A stretch of DNA of 64,000 nucleotides. Source: Lumnitzera littorea. Lineage: Eukaryota > Streptophyta > Magnoliopsida > Myrtales > Combretaceae. How positions within the stretch are numbered: position 1 is the stretch's first letter; each line of letters starts with the position of its first letter. Below the pieces are notes generated by a model, which did no database searches, was not told the origin of the DNA, and saw only the letters and a list, made by a program, of their open reading frames with translations. The stretch spans positions 92,365,045 to 92,429,044 of the forward strand of contig JAMXBB010000007.1 in NCBI GenBank assembly GCA_024138015.1, in the 5' to 3' direction. Shown piece by piece: positions 11,355 through 22,881 of the stretch. Both the position numbers and the translations under genes were made by a program.

Positions 11355-12650
11355 TTATTCGTCTTCGAGTACAGGACTAACACTCATTGTCCTCCTCAAC
11401 ACTAGAGCAGTCAGCATAAAGTTGCCTTCCTCACTATAGATGACTTCCTCCTCAAACAACTCAGTTCGTCCATCCTCCTTCAACTCCTCTACTTCCTCAT
11501 CAGTATTGTCAACCTCAATGGTCAGCGCCTTGCCTTTGATCACCATTGTTTTCCTATTTAAACATTGAGCGTCCATGTGTCCAAATCCTTGGCATTTGAA
11601 ACACTTGATCTTGCTTGTTTTCCTCCCTAAACTCTAGCCTTTCTCAAACTTCCTTAGGGGGTTCCTTCTCTTCTACTCACATAGTTTGAGTAGGTCAGGT
11701 CTCAATGTCCTTGCTTGGTTCCATTCGTACAGGTCTACTCAAAATAGGGTAGCTATTGCTAGGATGGTTGACGGGTGGTTGGAATCTTCTTGTTTGGCAC
11801 CTTTCTAACCATTGGGCGACTCAGATTGCATCATCAAGTATATTAACATCCAGGGTTTCCAAGACATCTCCAATCTCATACTTCAACTCACCAATGAATT
11901 GAGATACAGTTCGATCTTCTAGCTCTACGATTTCACATTGGATCATTAACATTTAGATTTCCTTAACGTAAGCATCCACACTTAATCCTCCTTGTCTCAA
12001 TTTTTATGACTCTTTTCATTTCATCCCAACTCCTTTTCTCGTTCTTGCTCTCCTTCCCTTCTTTTAATGGCTTACAAGTTCTTCTACCATAAGGTAGTAT
12101 AACCAATGAACTCTAACACAACAAGTCTAACCTTTTCCTTATCAGGCACTTTATGGCATTCAAACTGCTTTTCAATTTCATCTACCTAATCTAGGTAATC
12201 CTCAGCATCACCACTTCCAGAGAAACCTGAAATACTCATCTTTAATCCTTTAACTCTGGTGCCTCATACATTTCTTTCCTTAGGCTCATAATACTCCTTT
12301 GCCTTATCATCTCCTTCTGCTTCCTCTTCAATCTCTTCAAGTGATAGCCTTAGTCTAGCATCTCTACCAACTCCTTCAGCTCGAAGTGGTCGAGCTAGGG
12401 CATTAACTCGGCCAAATTGACCATTGCCTCATCATTGCTACTTGCATTCCTTAGTGAGGCTATTTCTTGTTCGTTGCTTGTCTTCTTGGATAACACTCAC
12501 CAAATTAACTACCAAGTCAGTAAGCCTATCCAAGTGGTCACCCACTAACTAAGGTGAGAAGCGTCTTTCCTGTCCTTGGCTACGTCGAGTATCACTTTCT
12601 TGGTTTCCTAAAGTTCCTTGAACACTAGAATCTGATATTGTTGGTTACTT
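11355..12650 (-). pseudogene. Gypsy-1 gag, zinc knuckle and acidic linker
   Basis: Minus strand 12300-12050 carries the capsid domain: MSISGFSGSGDAEDYLD, then VDEIEKQFECHKVPDKEKVR and LEFIGYTTLW, interrupted by TAG and TAA stops. The knuckle KCFKCQGFGHMDAQCLN (about 11615-11560) keeps CX2CX4HX4C. It runs into a glutamate-rich linker (11576-11355) before the protease. Homologous to Gypsy-2 gag. Confidence 0.78.
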
Positions 12651-12842
12651 CACAATGATAATCACACAACAAATGAATAGTTAACTACACTTTGTTTTGC
12701 ATATCGAAAATAGGGAAAAACAGAGTACAGAATACTTCTCAACTACTAAACTTCAAAGCTAATAATAGAATTTTTATCTCAAGAGAGTAGTAATAGACTA
12801 CTCAAAGAGCACAGTAGTAAAATCTAGCTTCGAACATAACTA

Positions 12843-12857
12843 AGCTCTGATACTAAG
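12843..12857 (-). other. Gypsy-1 primer binding site (tRNA-iMet)
   Basis: The minus strand reads CTTAGTATCAGAGCT next to the 5' LTR, one change from the canonical TGGTATCAGAGC complement of initiator tRNA-Met. Confidence 0.82.
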
Positions 12858-12858
12858 A

Positions 12859-13800
12859 TGATACGGATTCATGGATGAACATATGAACCCAATATCAAGC
12901 GTAACCAAAGGGGGTAAGTCCAAGCCACAAGATGGCTTGAAAAGTAAATGATAGTTAAGAGATGAACAGGGATTCCTATACGCTAATGATAGATATGACG
13001 TATTAACGCCTCACACAAGCTTGAGTCACACTTAATATGACGCATAAGTATGGCCGAAGTCACTCGCCACTAGTCTACGCTCGAATGGGCTAGATAAGAG
13101 TAGCTTAAGAGTAAGCAAAAACGACACTTAGCTCAAGAGAGAGTAAAAAGGTTCAGTGTATTCCTCTATATATTGATTATGCGGCTATTACATTCTGCTA
13201 CTATTTATAGTACCTGGTTAAGGTAAGTCTTAGTTATAGAAATTACAAAGAATGGATCCTTATTTGCTAAATAAAAAGGAGAAATAATTTACAAAGAAAT
13301 GAAATCGTGTAAAAGAACGTCCTCTATCAAAAAGGACATTATGGGTGTTAGAAAGGACAGTGCGTGCGCGTTTTACTCAGTATGCGATTTTGACAATATT
13401 GTGAGCTAAGCTGGGGGTGGTTCCTTTGATCAAGTCCATTTGATGTCAGCAGTTTGGCACTTTGACGGTTGGGGCTAGACAGGGGTTAGATCAGGGACAA
13501 TTCATATTCGGGTTGGCCTTGATTGGTCGGTCCTTCACAATTGTCAACTCAGCCTTAATACTTTGGAGATGGTTGTTTTCCTAATTTGGTGCTTGAACTA
13601 GGATGTGGGGAGGGGTTGGCTCCATGTGTAGACTAATCACCTCGACAGCTTCCTAAATGATGTGAAGAGCAAAGTAGCTCGGTAGATCGGATTAGGGAAA
13701 ACATTGCTCCTTAGTGCTTAACTCTCCTCGGACAGTACGGCCGACCATGTGAGAAAGCCATTAGGCTCGGGAGCGAGTGATCGATCCTTAATCCTTATCA
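12859..13800 (-). repeat. Gypsy-1 5' LTR
   Basis: About 942 bp. The plus-strand ends are TGATACGG and CTTATCA, giving TG...CA in element orientation. Pairs with 804-1739. Confidence 0.9.
13201..13210 (-). promoter_or_regulatory. TATA box of Gypsy-1 LTR
   Basis: The minus strand reads CTATAAATAG inside the LTR; the matching site in the other LTR is near 1146-1155. This is the likely start region of the element transcript. Confidence 0.55.
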
Positions 13801-13867
13801 CTTCTAGTGTCAATACCTAATATAGATATGTAGTAGGTTGTAGCATTTTAAGTTTTGAGGTGTTACA
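13801..13867. other. Possible end of an older LTR hosting Gypsy-1
   Basis: The right flank of Gypsy-1 ends TTTTGAGGTGTTACA, a form very common at plant gypsy LTR ends. Its partner would be the left flank, 1-803. No TSD or partner terminus can be tested. Confidence 0.3.
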
Positions 13868-15960
13868 TTATATGAGCTAGCTAGATTTTCTTTCGACTAA
13901 TTTTAATGTCAATCTACTGCGCCTATATCAACTTATACATTGGAAGAGGAGGAGCTAAATCTAGCTTTTCAAGCATACGTCTTTCTTACAATTTCCCAAT
14001 TGCATACTTCTCATCAAAATCCTTAACATGACCAAAATCGGCGTGGATGCCATATGGGATCACAGCATTACTTTGTCGTCTATGGTTCTTTATTGTTTGT
14101 TGCTTTTTTTTTTTTTTTAATATTTTGTTAAAGCAATTTAGCAATTATAATTATGTTGTAGCAAATGCATAAGACAAAGGATATTAATGAATGATGTAGT
14201 AGCATTTAATTGAAGTTTCTGGAATATGCCTATGATTTGATTACTTAAATTGATCATTATGCAATTTGATCGCAAAAACTTAAAGAATTCAAGATTTCTG
14301 ATGGTGTGTTTTTTATTTGAAGCATTTATGTGTTACAGACCTTATATAAGCAAATGAAAAAGTTCAAATCTAACAAATGGAGTGTTATTAGTTTTGAGGA
14401 TTCAACTATAATGTTAAAACTTTATCTATGGAGAAATAGAGAAAGAAGAAAAAATTAATTAGACTACTCTTTGAGACATATCATATGGTAATTGTACATG
14501 GTACACAAGTATTGGATACAGTTACAAGAACATAAAATTAATCCTGTATTAGGTTCTTCACGATTAGCTAGTGTTTCTATAGGGCTATACTGATTCGGCC
14601 ACAAAATCTAACGGAAAAGTGCAAATTTAGTCAAATTTTTTGGTCAAAATTCAACTTAGTTATAACTATTTTTCTATAGGGCTATACTTATCTGGCTATA
14701 AAAGTAATGCTTTATGTTATTTTATCCGCATGATACGCTACTAGTCATAATATGAAGAAAACCTGTGTAAAATAGATTACATCGGATGTACTTAATGACA
14801 TAGGTATATGTATCAAAAGATTTAGGATTTTGTTGAACATTAGCCAACAGATCATGCCTGATTTGGAAGTACAAAAAACACTTTATGTTGAATACTTTCC
14901 ATTTTAGCTTTATATGCGAGTGCAAGTGCATTTATCCGAGGGAGGCTTACTTTTTTTATTTTTTTTTTTCATTTTTTCATGATTCACCATGTTCTATTTC
15001 ACAATTTACTTATAGATTGAAGTTATTAACTAAGTGCATGATTAGGATATCAGAACAAACTTAACATATGATGCATGATAGACTTTTTTTAGAAAAAAAA
15101 GATAGAGATGTTTTAAAAAAATCAATTAGTTTTCCTTTTAATTTATAAATAAATAAATAAAACCGTTGGATTGTCCTAGTGTATATCATTGCTCAATGAT
15201 AATTGAATTTGTTTAAATAGATAAATAAATACCTCTAAAAATGAAAAAGAAAATGAGCTGAAGAAGCTTTTAGAAGGCAAAAAAATCTGACCTACTAAAA
15301 GTTTTTTTGAAAAGGAACTACGACAACCTAATCCAAGTAGTAAGTACATAACTTTCTTTTAGAGCAACCATAAAGAAGTAAAAATATTTTTTCCCAAAAA
15401 TAGATAAATTTTTTTCCATAAAATATAAAAGGTTTTCATGCAAAATAATAAATAATAATAAAAATAAAAGTTTTTTTTTTTTTAAGAAAAACCCTACTTG
15501 TTAGCTTATGTCTTTAGATGTAACACCCATGTTTTTATTTCTTTCAACTTTTATGGTGGCAGCTTCAAAAATATTTTCAAAAATCATTTTATAAAAGAAA
15601 TTATATTTGCTTAATTTTTTTTTGAGCAATTTATATTAAGTTGGTTGAACTTAATATGAACTAGTAATTAAGGAAAAAAAATAAAATTTCTGACTTGATA
15701 GTAGGTTTCGGTAGTTGTATATGATTTATGTAAGAAACATTGTTTTTGGAATATTTAATATTGTCTAAGAGGATAAAAAAATTTTTATTTACAAGACAAT
15801 TGAGAGTTAGAAAATGATGTAAGAAGTTAGTTATAACAACTATGTGTATGGATATAGGAGAGAAAATTACTTGTTTACAGTCAAAATTTTAAAAAAATTT
15901 ATCAAAATACAAATTATACAAAAAAAAATTACCAAAATACCAACTTAGATGAGACATGAG
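13868..15960. other. AT-rich DNA without recognised genes
   Basis: Poly-A/T runs, AAATA-type simple repeats (15140-15230, 15440-15490) and no open frame above 69 codons. A direct repeat at 14575-14703 is listed separately. Otherwise nothing seen. Confidence 0.6.
14575..14703. repeat. Direct repeat pair of about 32 bp, 96 bp apart
   Basis: TTCTATAGGGCTATACT followed by a GGCCACAAAA-like tail occurs at 14575-14606 and again at 14671-14703 with a few transitions. This could be a short duplicated segment or a decayed small element. Confidence 0.6.
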
Positions 15961-16015
15961 TAATTACAAGTATATTGTATATTTAATATGCAATATAAGG
16001 TTCTTTTTTAAAAAA

Positions 16016-16380
16016 ATAAGTACCATTAAGCCTATATCACATTTCACAAATACGATATAAGACTTACTTTTTAAAGAAAGTTGTATTAAGCTTATATCGC
16101 ATTTCATAAGCACGATATAAGACTTTCTTTTTTTTTTTTTTTGTCTTTCTAATGTTGTTAAGCCTATATTTCCCTTGTGAAATGCAATATCAAACTTAAC
16201 ATATAAGTACAACCATTTATATATCGCATTTAGTAATTGCGACAAAGGAATAAGACGTATCTCGCATTTACTAAATACAATATAGCATTAATACTACTTT
16301 CATCATATTGCATTTTTTAGAAGTGAGATTTTTATAATAATGTATGTCACATTTTTTAAATATGATATTACTATAGTATT
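16016..16380. repeat. Degenerate tandem array of a TATATCGCATTT-type unit
   Basis: Two adjacent units of about 60 bp (16016-16075 and 16076-16135) share ATTAAGC(C/T)TATATC(A/G)CATTTCA and a distal ACGATATAAGACTT. More diverged CGCATTT and ATATTGCATTTTTT pieces follow to 16380. The unit is partly self-complementary (ATATCG and CGATAT). The 93-codon minus-strand frame here (15964-16245) is only this array read in frame. It resembles subterminal arrays of DNA transposons, but no matching terminus was found. Confidence 0.65.
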
Positions 16381-16477
16381 TTTGTAATTTTTTTATATAA
16401 TTTATATTTATGTAATTTTTTTTTTTCTAAATGTTAGTAGATATGTGTTCAACAATGATCAATCGTTAATCATGTGA

Positions 16478-16735
16478 GGACTACCTAAATATGGAAAGGC
16501 ATCCTATTGATATAATCAAGCTACATTTGATTTAAAGGAGAGTGGTATAAACCTATTCAACGTAGATATATAATCGTTGTTCATGTCGGGACTACCTAAA
16601 TATGGAAAGGCATCTTATTGGCATAATCAAGCTACACCCGATTTAAAGAAAAATGGTAATACTTTGGCAAAAAAAAAAAAAAAAAGAAAAGAGAGAAGAA
16701 AGAAAAATGGTATAAACCTACTCAACAAGGACATA
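16478..16735. repeat. Tandem duplication of about 111 bp
   Basis: GGACTACCTAAATATGGAAA begins at 16478 and recurs at 16589. Both copies continue with GGCATC(C/T)TATTG and AATCAAGCTACA and end in GGTATAAACCTA(T/C)TCAAC. The second copy holds a poly-A/GA insertion (16668-16705). Confidence 0.8.
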
Positions 16736-17072
16736 TTATAGAGAGGTCTCAAGTGTAGCTGAAAATTCAACCAAAGAAGTTTCTGTTGTCGTAGAAGGAG
16801 GAATTGTTGATGATATCGATCTGGCTCTAACATTGGATGACGAAGTAGATAATCAGATTTTAGAGTACATGACGATTAATGAAGGTGATTTCAATGAAGG
16901 CAATATGGATGATGCTGAGGACGGTGATGTAAAATTGAATAGGTGGATAAACATGTTCAAGGACTTAAAACATGAGGTCCATCGGGGATGTTCCAAGCTT
17001 TTACTTTTGTTAGTCATGATACAAATGTTGAAGGATTGTCTTCATCCTATTAAAATGCACACAAGATGTTGA
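16720..17072 (+). pseudogene. Unrecognised acidic ORF fragment
   Basis: An open frame runs from after the TAA near 16705 to the stop at 17070-17072, about 118 codons, without a convincing ATG. It is rich in Asp and Glu in the middle (DDIDLALTLDDEVDNQ, EGNMDDAEDGD) and ends in a hydrophobic stretch. Related-looking but broken codons seem to go on to about 17320 in other frames. I do not recognise a family. The neighbouring repeat arrays make a transposon-derived frame more likely than a host gene. Confidence 0.35.
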
Positions 17073-17523
17073 GGTTGGAAATATATGCTAATCTAATTCC
17101 ATATGCGAGAATGATCGTGTTATGGGAAGAAGGTTCAGGATCTATAGAGCTGCTTGGTAAGTAATGAATCAAGGTGGAAGGTTGAAACCAAAAAGAAGAA
17201 GAGGGTTGGTGAAGGTTTTGCGATAATTTCTATTGATTTCCCGACTCCAATGCCTTCATATGTGAAGGAAAATTGCACTCGATATTATGAGGAAAGCCCA
17301 GTCACCAGCGAATGAATCTTAAGGAATCTATCCGACTCAGACCATTGGACAACTTGGACAATACGTTTCCAGCTTTTGGTTTTGAGCCCAGCAACATGAG
17401 TGTTGACATGATGGTTTAATTTTATTTATGTTTATTAACGTATTTATTTAATGATCAATTAATTATTTTAAATATAATATAATATTAAATCTGTATATTT
17501 CCGTTAATAATAAATAAATTTAT

Positions 17524-17640
17524 GGGGAAAAGAAAAATAAATAGTAAAAAAAATCCCAAAAAATGCCGTTCTTAAAAAAATAATCCCAATAATACGATGG
17601 CCAAAGAGGTGATTTTGATTCATTCAAAAATCACATTTTC
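17524..17640 (+). repeat. MULE left terminal inverted repeat
   Basis: Contains AAATCCCAAAAAATGCCGTT and, further in, GGCCAAAGAGGTGATTTTGA. The right edge has the reverse complement of the same order. Confidence 0.7.
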
Positions 17641-18079
17641 TTAACTCAACCCAAAGTAATATTTCAATGAAATAGTATATTTCAAATCAAATTCTATTCA
17701 GTAGTATATGAGTAAAATTTTCGATTTTTTTCTCTTTCTTTATCCCACTGATATGGCCTTTAAATCAATGGAGAACTTTTTCTTTTATATCTATATGAAT
17801 TAATATTACGATTTTAGTTTGGTTTCTCTAATTTTGGCTTAATCCAAAACCACCTCTTTCAACCTAAATTTGCCTCCACTAGAGGCAATTTTAAACATGG
17901 GAATACATAGCAATTTCTAATATAGTTGAAGGACCTGAATTTAGAATAACATATTCACTTATAACAATATAAAAGCGTTATCAAAACTCTAATACTAGTT
18001 TCAAATATCTACATAGTGTTTAGAAATTAAAAATCAAATACAATCTCAAATGTGAAATAACTAAATCTAGTGCTTAACT

Positions 18080-19250
18080 AATGCTGATGGTGCATATATG
18101 AATGAACATCTTAAGGATTTGGATTAAGCTGGGGTTGCACCATCTGGTCCGCATCCAATTGAATGATCTGTGCCCCATCATGGCTGTAAGCATTCGAGTA
18201 TGATACATGCATGGAGGTCGGAGTAGGGTGCACCTATGTAAGTCTCTCACACGTGTCATCATGCTAATCTCTAACTGGCCTCCTTAATGGTGTAGGGGGA
18301 GTACGGACCTAACTACTAGAGATCTCTCCAATGATGGGGTTATGGAAGATTTGATCGCTAGAGCTCTCCTTGATGAAAGGTGCTTGAAACTCAAATCTAA
18401 GTGGTCTAGGAGATGCTACTGGTCATAGGTACTTTGGAAACGAATCGTCCCTTACACTAAAATCAAGTTGTCGTCACCATTAATCCATACCTTGCCCTCG
18501 TCCTCACAGTCGACGGTGCCCTCCTTGCTAAGGATAGTAAAGTAGAGAGCTACCCTACTCAGTATTTAGTACTGGCCCTAATGCATCATTCAGGTAAATA
18601 CCCTTAAGCTATTGAATCATGACATAATATGCACTTTCGTGTATCGCTATACAGTATCTGCATCCTCAAGAAGGTCACCAAAGTTGTCTTTCAACTTGAA
18701 CAACTTCACTTAAGCCCTACTAATAGCATTTAGAGGAGAGCGTAGTCCAAGTAACTATAGGCATATGTTAACCTTGCTTGATTACAAGCCACTCGTCACA
18801 AGCTGACCATCAACTGGTAGACCAATTGACACGAAGACATCCTAGAGTATAACTATCAACTACCCTGTGTGGAAATGGAATGTGTGCTTTTATTCTCTTC
18901 AACACTCCACCAAAGCTATAATCAAATGCCAATCAAGCTATATGAATGATACCTGTTTGGCATCAAGAAAGCCAACCTACTAAAAGTATGGAGACAATTA
19001 TGGATCTATCAAGATCTCTTATCCATCTCTACATCTGAATATGGCCTCTCATATATGACATCTGAGTCAGAGATTCACCTATAAATTACATTAAAGGCAA
19101 ACAATTGTTAAATCAAATTGTAGGAATTTAGCTATATATGAATTCCAATGTTATATGTCCTCACTTGACCATCCATACTAGCTTAAACCTGTAGGATGCC
19201 TGCAATCGAAGCAATGACCTATCAGTGACTCCTGGATCCATTTGCACTTG
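18080..19250 (-). pseudogene. Plant mobile domain (PMD, aminotransferase-like) gene in the MULE
   Basis: Minus strand: DPGVTDRSLLRLQASYRFKL (about 19233-19174), a likely 3' splice site near 19085, ESLTQMSYMRGHI, then HTFHFHTG with DVFVSIGLPVDGQLVTSGL (about 18890-18785), and LLGLRSPLNAISRA (about 18750-18710). The series DPG...LLRLQA, HTFH.P.GE, LQDV..LLGLPVDG is the classic PMD (PF10536) signature. PMD proteins occur in plant transposons and in host MAIN/MAIL genes linked to silencing. Stops are frequent. The 18080-18560 part is poorly conserved, and I am unsure that it belongs. Confidence 0.68.
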
Positions 19251-19399
19251 CAAAACAGAATGAAATAGTGAGGCAATTGTATTAAAAGACCAATCAAGAC
19301 TATAAAGGCACGTAATAAAATACAAAAACTAACAACAACAATATATAACTAACTGTAAGTATTAGTAGATCATTAATAACTGCTACAACGAAGTTACCA

Positions 19400-21620
19400 G
19401 TGAATCCACTAGAAGTAGACTAGTAGCCCCATAGAGGGATACTCTCTTATTGTGCCCTTCAATGCCATATAATCTACATGTGTACCGCAATGGCCCCTCA
19501 TGAATTTCCATCTCATCCTAAAACCATTTCTCTCGGGGCTTCCTAAGACTCCTGACCTTATCCCTAGTTTGCACTAGGTGCCATACAGGAATGTTAAGCA
19601 AAGGTTAGTCGGCCTTGTCTACACAAGGCATGAAAGAACATATGTACACTCATAGTTGATGCTAGCACATGTATCAATGTCTAATGTATGCAGCACAATC
19701 TAAGCCCATTTTTCCCATAACTATTGTTGCGTGTAAGCATGAAATCCTATATGTTTACCACTTATTACTAGTGCACCGGCAATTTCTAAATACAATAATG
19801 TGACTGTGTTCCCTCTTTTGACCATGAGCTATAGGGCATGACGTGGTTATAACCTCAAAGATTTGCTCATTATAGTCAAAGATGACAACTTAGTGTTCAC
19901 TTACTACTTTACACCATCTATCAAACTTTCTATCAGCAAATTTAGTTAACACCTTGCCCACGCCCATCTGATTAGCTATCTTGATTAGAGGTTGATTGAA
20001 GTAGTCATTGTAGTTGTAAAAGGTTTTCTTCACCAAAGCCATAACAGGTAGGTTCCTAGCATCCTTAAGTGTATTATTATAACTTTCATCAATATTTATG
20101 ATCCCAATATTAAGGCAAGCTCCTTCATCATATGATAGGTTCTACATCCTTAGATGCAACTCCCTAAAGTATGTCTTAGTATGAGGACTCATCGTCTTGG
20201 CCTTATCATGGTATACTCAAAATTTTTGGGGTTACAACTCACACGTTGCCTTTTTTATTAATTCTTAACACTCCTTGCTCTTGGTTTAAGAATTGAAATT
20301 ACTAACGACATATCGAATACACCATCACCACGACCACCCATTTGACCATACTATATTCTGTCCTTCAACTGTAGACCATATCCTAAAGTGACAGTTGGAT
20401 GTCAAAAAAACTTCTATCTAGTCTTTTATTACATACATGAACAAATACTTCAAGAACCATTCCTAACTATCCTCATACTCCTCATCAACCAAAGCAAATC
20501 TAAGGGGGATGATATGGTTTGCATCATCAACTCCACTCGCAATAAGAAGCTTGTACTTGTACTTCCCGTATAGAAATATACCATCTATGGTAATCATAAC
20601 CCTATCAAATAACATGTCAGTTAGTTTCGAATATCTAAGTAAGTGACAACAAAACAGCTATTAAATTATCCTAATGCACTTGCAATGTATGAAGGCCTCG
20701 ATACACGGTCCAAAAGCCTATAATACTTGATCAAAGAACACATGACCCGTAGTATCGCTATCTCGCCACCTCCAATCTACCATTGTACTTGGATTAACTT
20801 CTTAAAGGGAATTAAAAGATGTGGCAACACTGCATATTAATCCTCCCTCCTTCCATAAACCTACTCTATTACTTTATACTTTGCCTCCTGAACTCTCTTT
20901 ATATTTATAGTATAACCATATTACTTAGAAAAGGTTGCCTGAATATGTTTCACCTTAATACTTAATGATTCCTACACTTAATGATAAATCTAAATAGTAT
21001 TGTTGAATCCAATTAAAGATGGTCTTGACTAAGAGTAGGATTTAAGCATGTGTGTAAGCTTATGAACCTAGTTATCACAAAGCATCCAGCATGCTTCTGT
21101 ATCCATTTGCAACCCTTCTCTTAATCTATAGATCTAACTGACCAGAGAGTGGGCTTCGAATCCTTTACCACGAAGTCATGATGGTTCATAACATGATGTA
21201 TTTTCACTACTACCATTAAGTATTCTTTATTCGAGAACCGCATTCCTACCTTAAATTCATCACTGAAGCTTCTCTTATCATTATCTACACTCTCTTTGGA
21301 CAATACAAGGCCACCACCAATTGATGCCATGTAGAAAAGCATAGGTTCTGACATCCCAACCACATCTACATCTGTGGTCAATCCTTGCCTCTAATTGTTT
21401 CTCCTACTTAACCCTTCAGCTTCTTTAACTTCATTGAGCAACCCTTCACTTTCACCAATATCAGGGTTAGAATCAGTATCATTTAAGTGTTTGCTAATGT
21501 CCGCATAAGCTAGTTTGTTCTCCACATCTGTATCCCTATTGGATTTGATCGTCATCATTATATTACCTTAGCGAGGCATGCTATTGCTAGTAGGTATATC
21601 ATTGTGTAGAACCAACTAAG
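19400..21620 (-). pseudogene. MURA-type Mutator transposase
   Basis: Minus strand, in order: an acidic N-terminal region (LNDTDSNPDIGESEGLLNEV, about 21495-21436); the MULE DNA-binding domain FKVGMRFSNKEYLMVVVKIH with the following HDFVVKDS (21258-21154); GCKWIQKHAGCFVITRFISL with HTC (about 21118-21047); DDE core remnants to about 19900; and a C-terminal block with KPREKW and TCRLYGIEGHNKRVS (about 19545-19440), the zinc-knuckle tail of MURA (normally GHN..TC). The enzyme cuts and moves MULEs. Several stops and shifts; no catalytic residue could be assigned with confidence. Confidence 0.72.
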
Positions 21621-22659
21621 ATTGAAACACTTGATTTTCTGCTTGAAACCCTCCATTCCCATCATAACCTCCAAAATCGTACTCAACAGTTGGGGGAATG
21701 TTGATTTCATGAACTTTAACATATATTTACGTTTGAACAGCTTTCTCCACCATATCCCAGTGAAGATGCCATTAATCGTTGCACCTCATAATCGTTTATA
21801 GGTATAACACATAACATGTTCCTACTCCCTCTTAAATGGGACATCTGTAAATCAAATCGACCCAAAGAGTCATCATGTTAACCTAAAGCCGATTACATAT
21901 CAAGCTAACCAACTAATTATATGTTCGTCTAATCAATACCCTAACTACTATTGTTAGGTGCCTATCATAGTGTACCCTATCTTCCCCTTCCAATATTTCC
22001 TCTAGTATAGCAAACCACCCTCACGTTGTCCACCCTCACTTGTTTGTCACATTAGCTCAATAAAATTCACAACATCGAAACAACCTATATCTTATATGTA
22101 TAGCCATACAATCATGGTATCCACTTACGTAATGAACAAATTAAATATAAGAAGCATGCTCTTCACGATAATTGGTTATTTCTTAACTATTTTATTCATA
22201 AAAAAATAAACTAATTGACTCAATCAGTTGCATTAATACTATATAAGTTTACCCACATCACAAGCTACCTATACATGAATAATAAACTAATGCATACAAC
22301 TTGAAACGTAAAAAAAATTTATGTACACAATAATGTACCATTATATTCTCAACAAAAAACCTATTTCACACATTTATAAGTTCGAAAAACTGATCACAAT
22401 AGGAGAAAATGTTACCTTTTGGTTCATCAACTTCTACAAAGAGAAACTAAGGAGATTAGGAGATTTTGGTGTTTTTTTTTGGAAATTTCCTTGAGAATTG
22501 TTATTCATTGCATTCCTATGCAAAATCTATAATTTTTTGGAAGAAAAATGAGTAGAAAATAGCTTTGCGTAGAGAGAATATACGTGTGGGAGAACTTTTA
22601 AAGAGAGAGAGCAACTTTTTGAAATGGAAATGAAGGAGGAAGAAGAATGCTCAATGGGA

Positions 22660-22792
22660 TTTTATGAAATACAAAATCACTTAAATCGCCTTTTGAAGAG
22701 GCGATTTTGGATTTGGCTACCATATTCTTAGGAATATCTTTCTAGGAATGGCATTTTTGAGATTTTTTCTTTTTACCTTTTTTTCTTTTTCC
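22660..22792 (-). repeat. MULE right terminal inverted repeat
   Basis: Reverse complement reads AAATCTCAAAAATGCC, then GTAGCCAAATCCAAAATCGC, matching the left repeat in order. It also has a local palindrome at 22688-22712 (AAATCGCC...GGCGATTT). Confidence 0.7.
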
Positions 22793-22853
22793 TTAATTTA
22801 AGATATTAATATTTCCATTCAAATAAATATGTACTAGAAAGAAAACGGCATGG

Positions 22854-22881
22854 ATATATATATATATATATATATATATAT
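22854..22881. repeat. (AT)n microsatellite
   Basis: Uninterrupted AT dinucleotide run just outside the MULE. Confidence 0.95.

Larger units (their letters stand above)
804..13800 (-). mobile_element. Gypsy-1: Ty3/gypsy LTR retrotransposon, split by Gypsy-2
   Basis: Two LTRs in the same orientation (804-1739 and 12859-13800) flank minus-strand gag, protease, RT, RNase H and integrase remnants. The tRNA-iMet primer binding site lies beside the right LTR and the polypurine tract beside the left LTR, so the element reads right to left. Domain order PR-RT-RH-INT is that of Ty3/gypsy. Gypsy-2 (3812-10232) is inserted inside its RT. The flanks CTCCC (799-803) and CTTCT (13801-13805) may be a decayed 5-bp TSD differing by two C-to-T changes. 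All reading frames are broken, so the element is dead. No chromodomain was noticed after the integrase; I do not assign a lineage. Confidence 0.9.
17524..22792 (-). mobile_element. Mutator-like element (MULE) carrying MURA and a PMD gene
   Basis: Both edges carry related terminal inverted repeats, and the interior encodes on the minus strand a Mutator transposase remnant followed by a plant mobile domain remnant. The termini appear to start GGGGAAAAG (left, 17524) and GGAAAAAG (right, read inward from 22792). The flanks TAAATTTAT and TTAATTTAA agree at 7 of 9 bases, a possible decayed 9-bp TSD, but this is weak in such AT-rich DNA. The element is about 5.3 kb. All coding frames contain stops. 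Confidence 0.72.

Noticed and set aside
15964..16245. 93-codon frame with internal repeats (KSYIV...KCDI)
   Set aside because: The repeats are the DNA tandem array read in frame; no start context or family.
16000..16400. CRISPR-like look of the regular repeat array
   Set aside because: Nuclear plant DNA, degenerate units, no conserved repeat with unique spacers and no cas genes.
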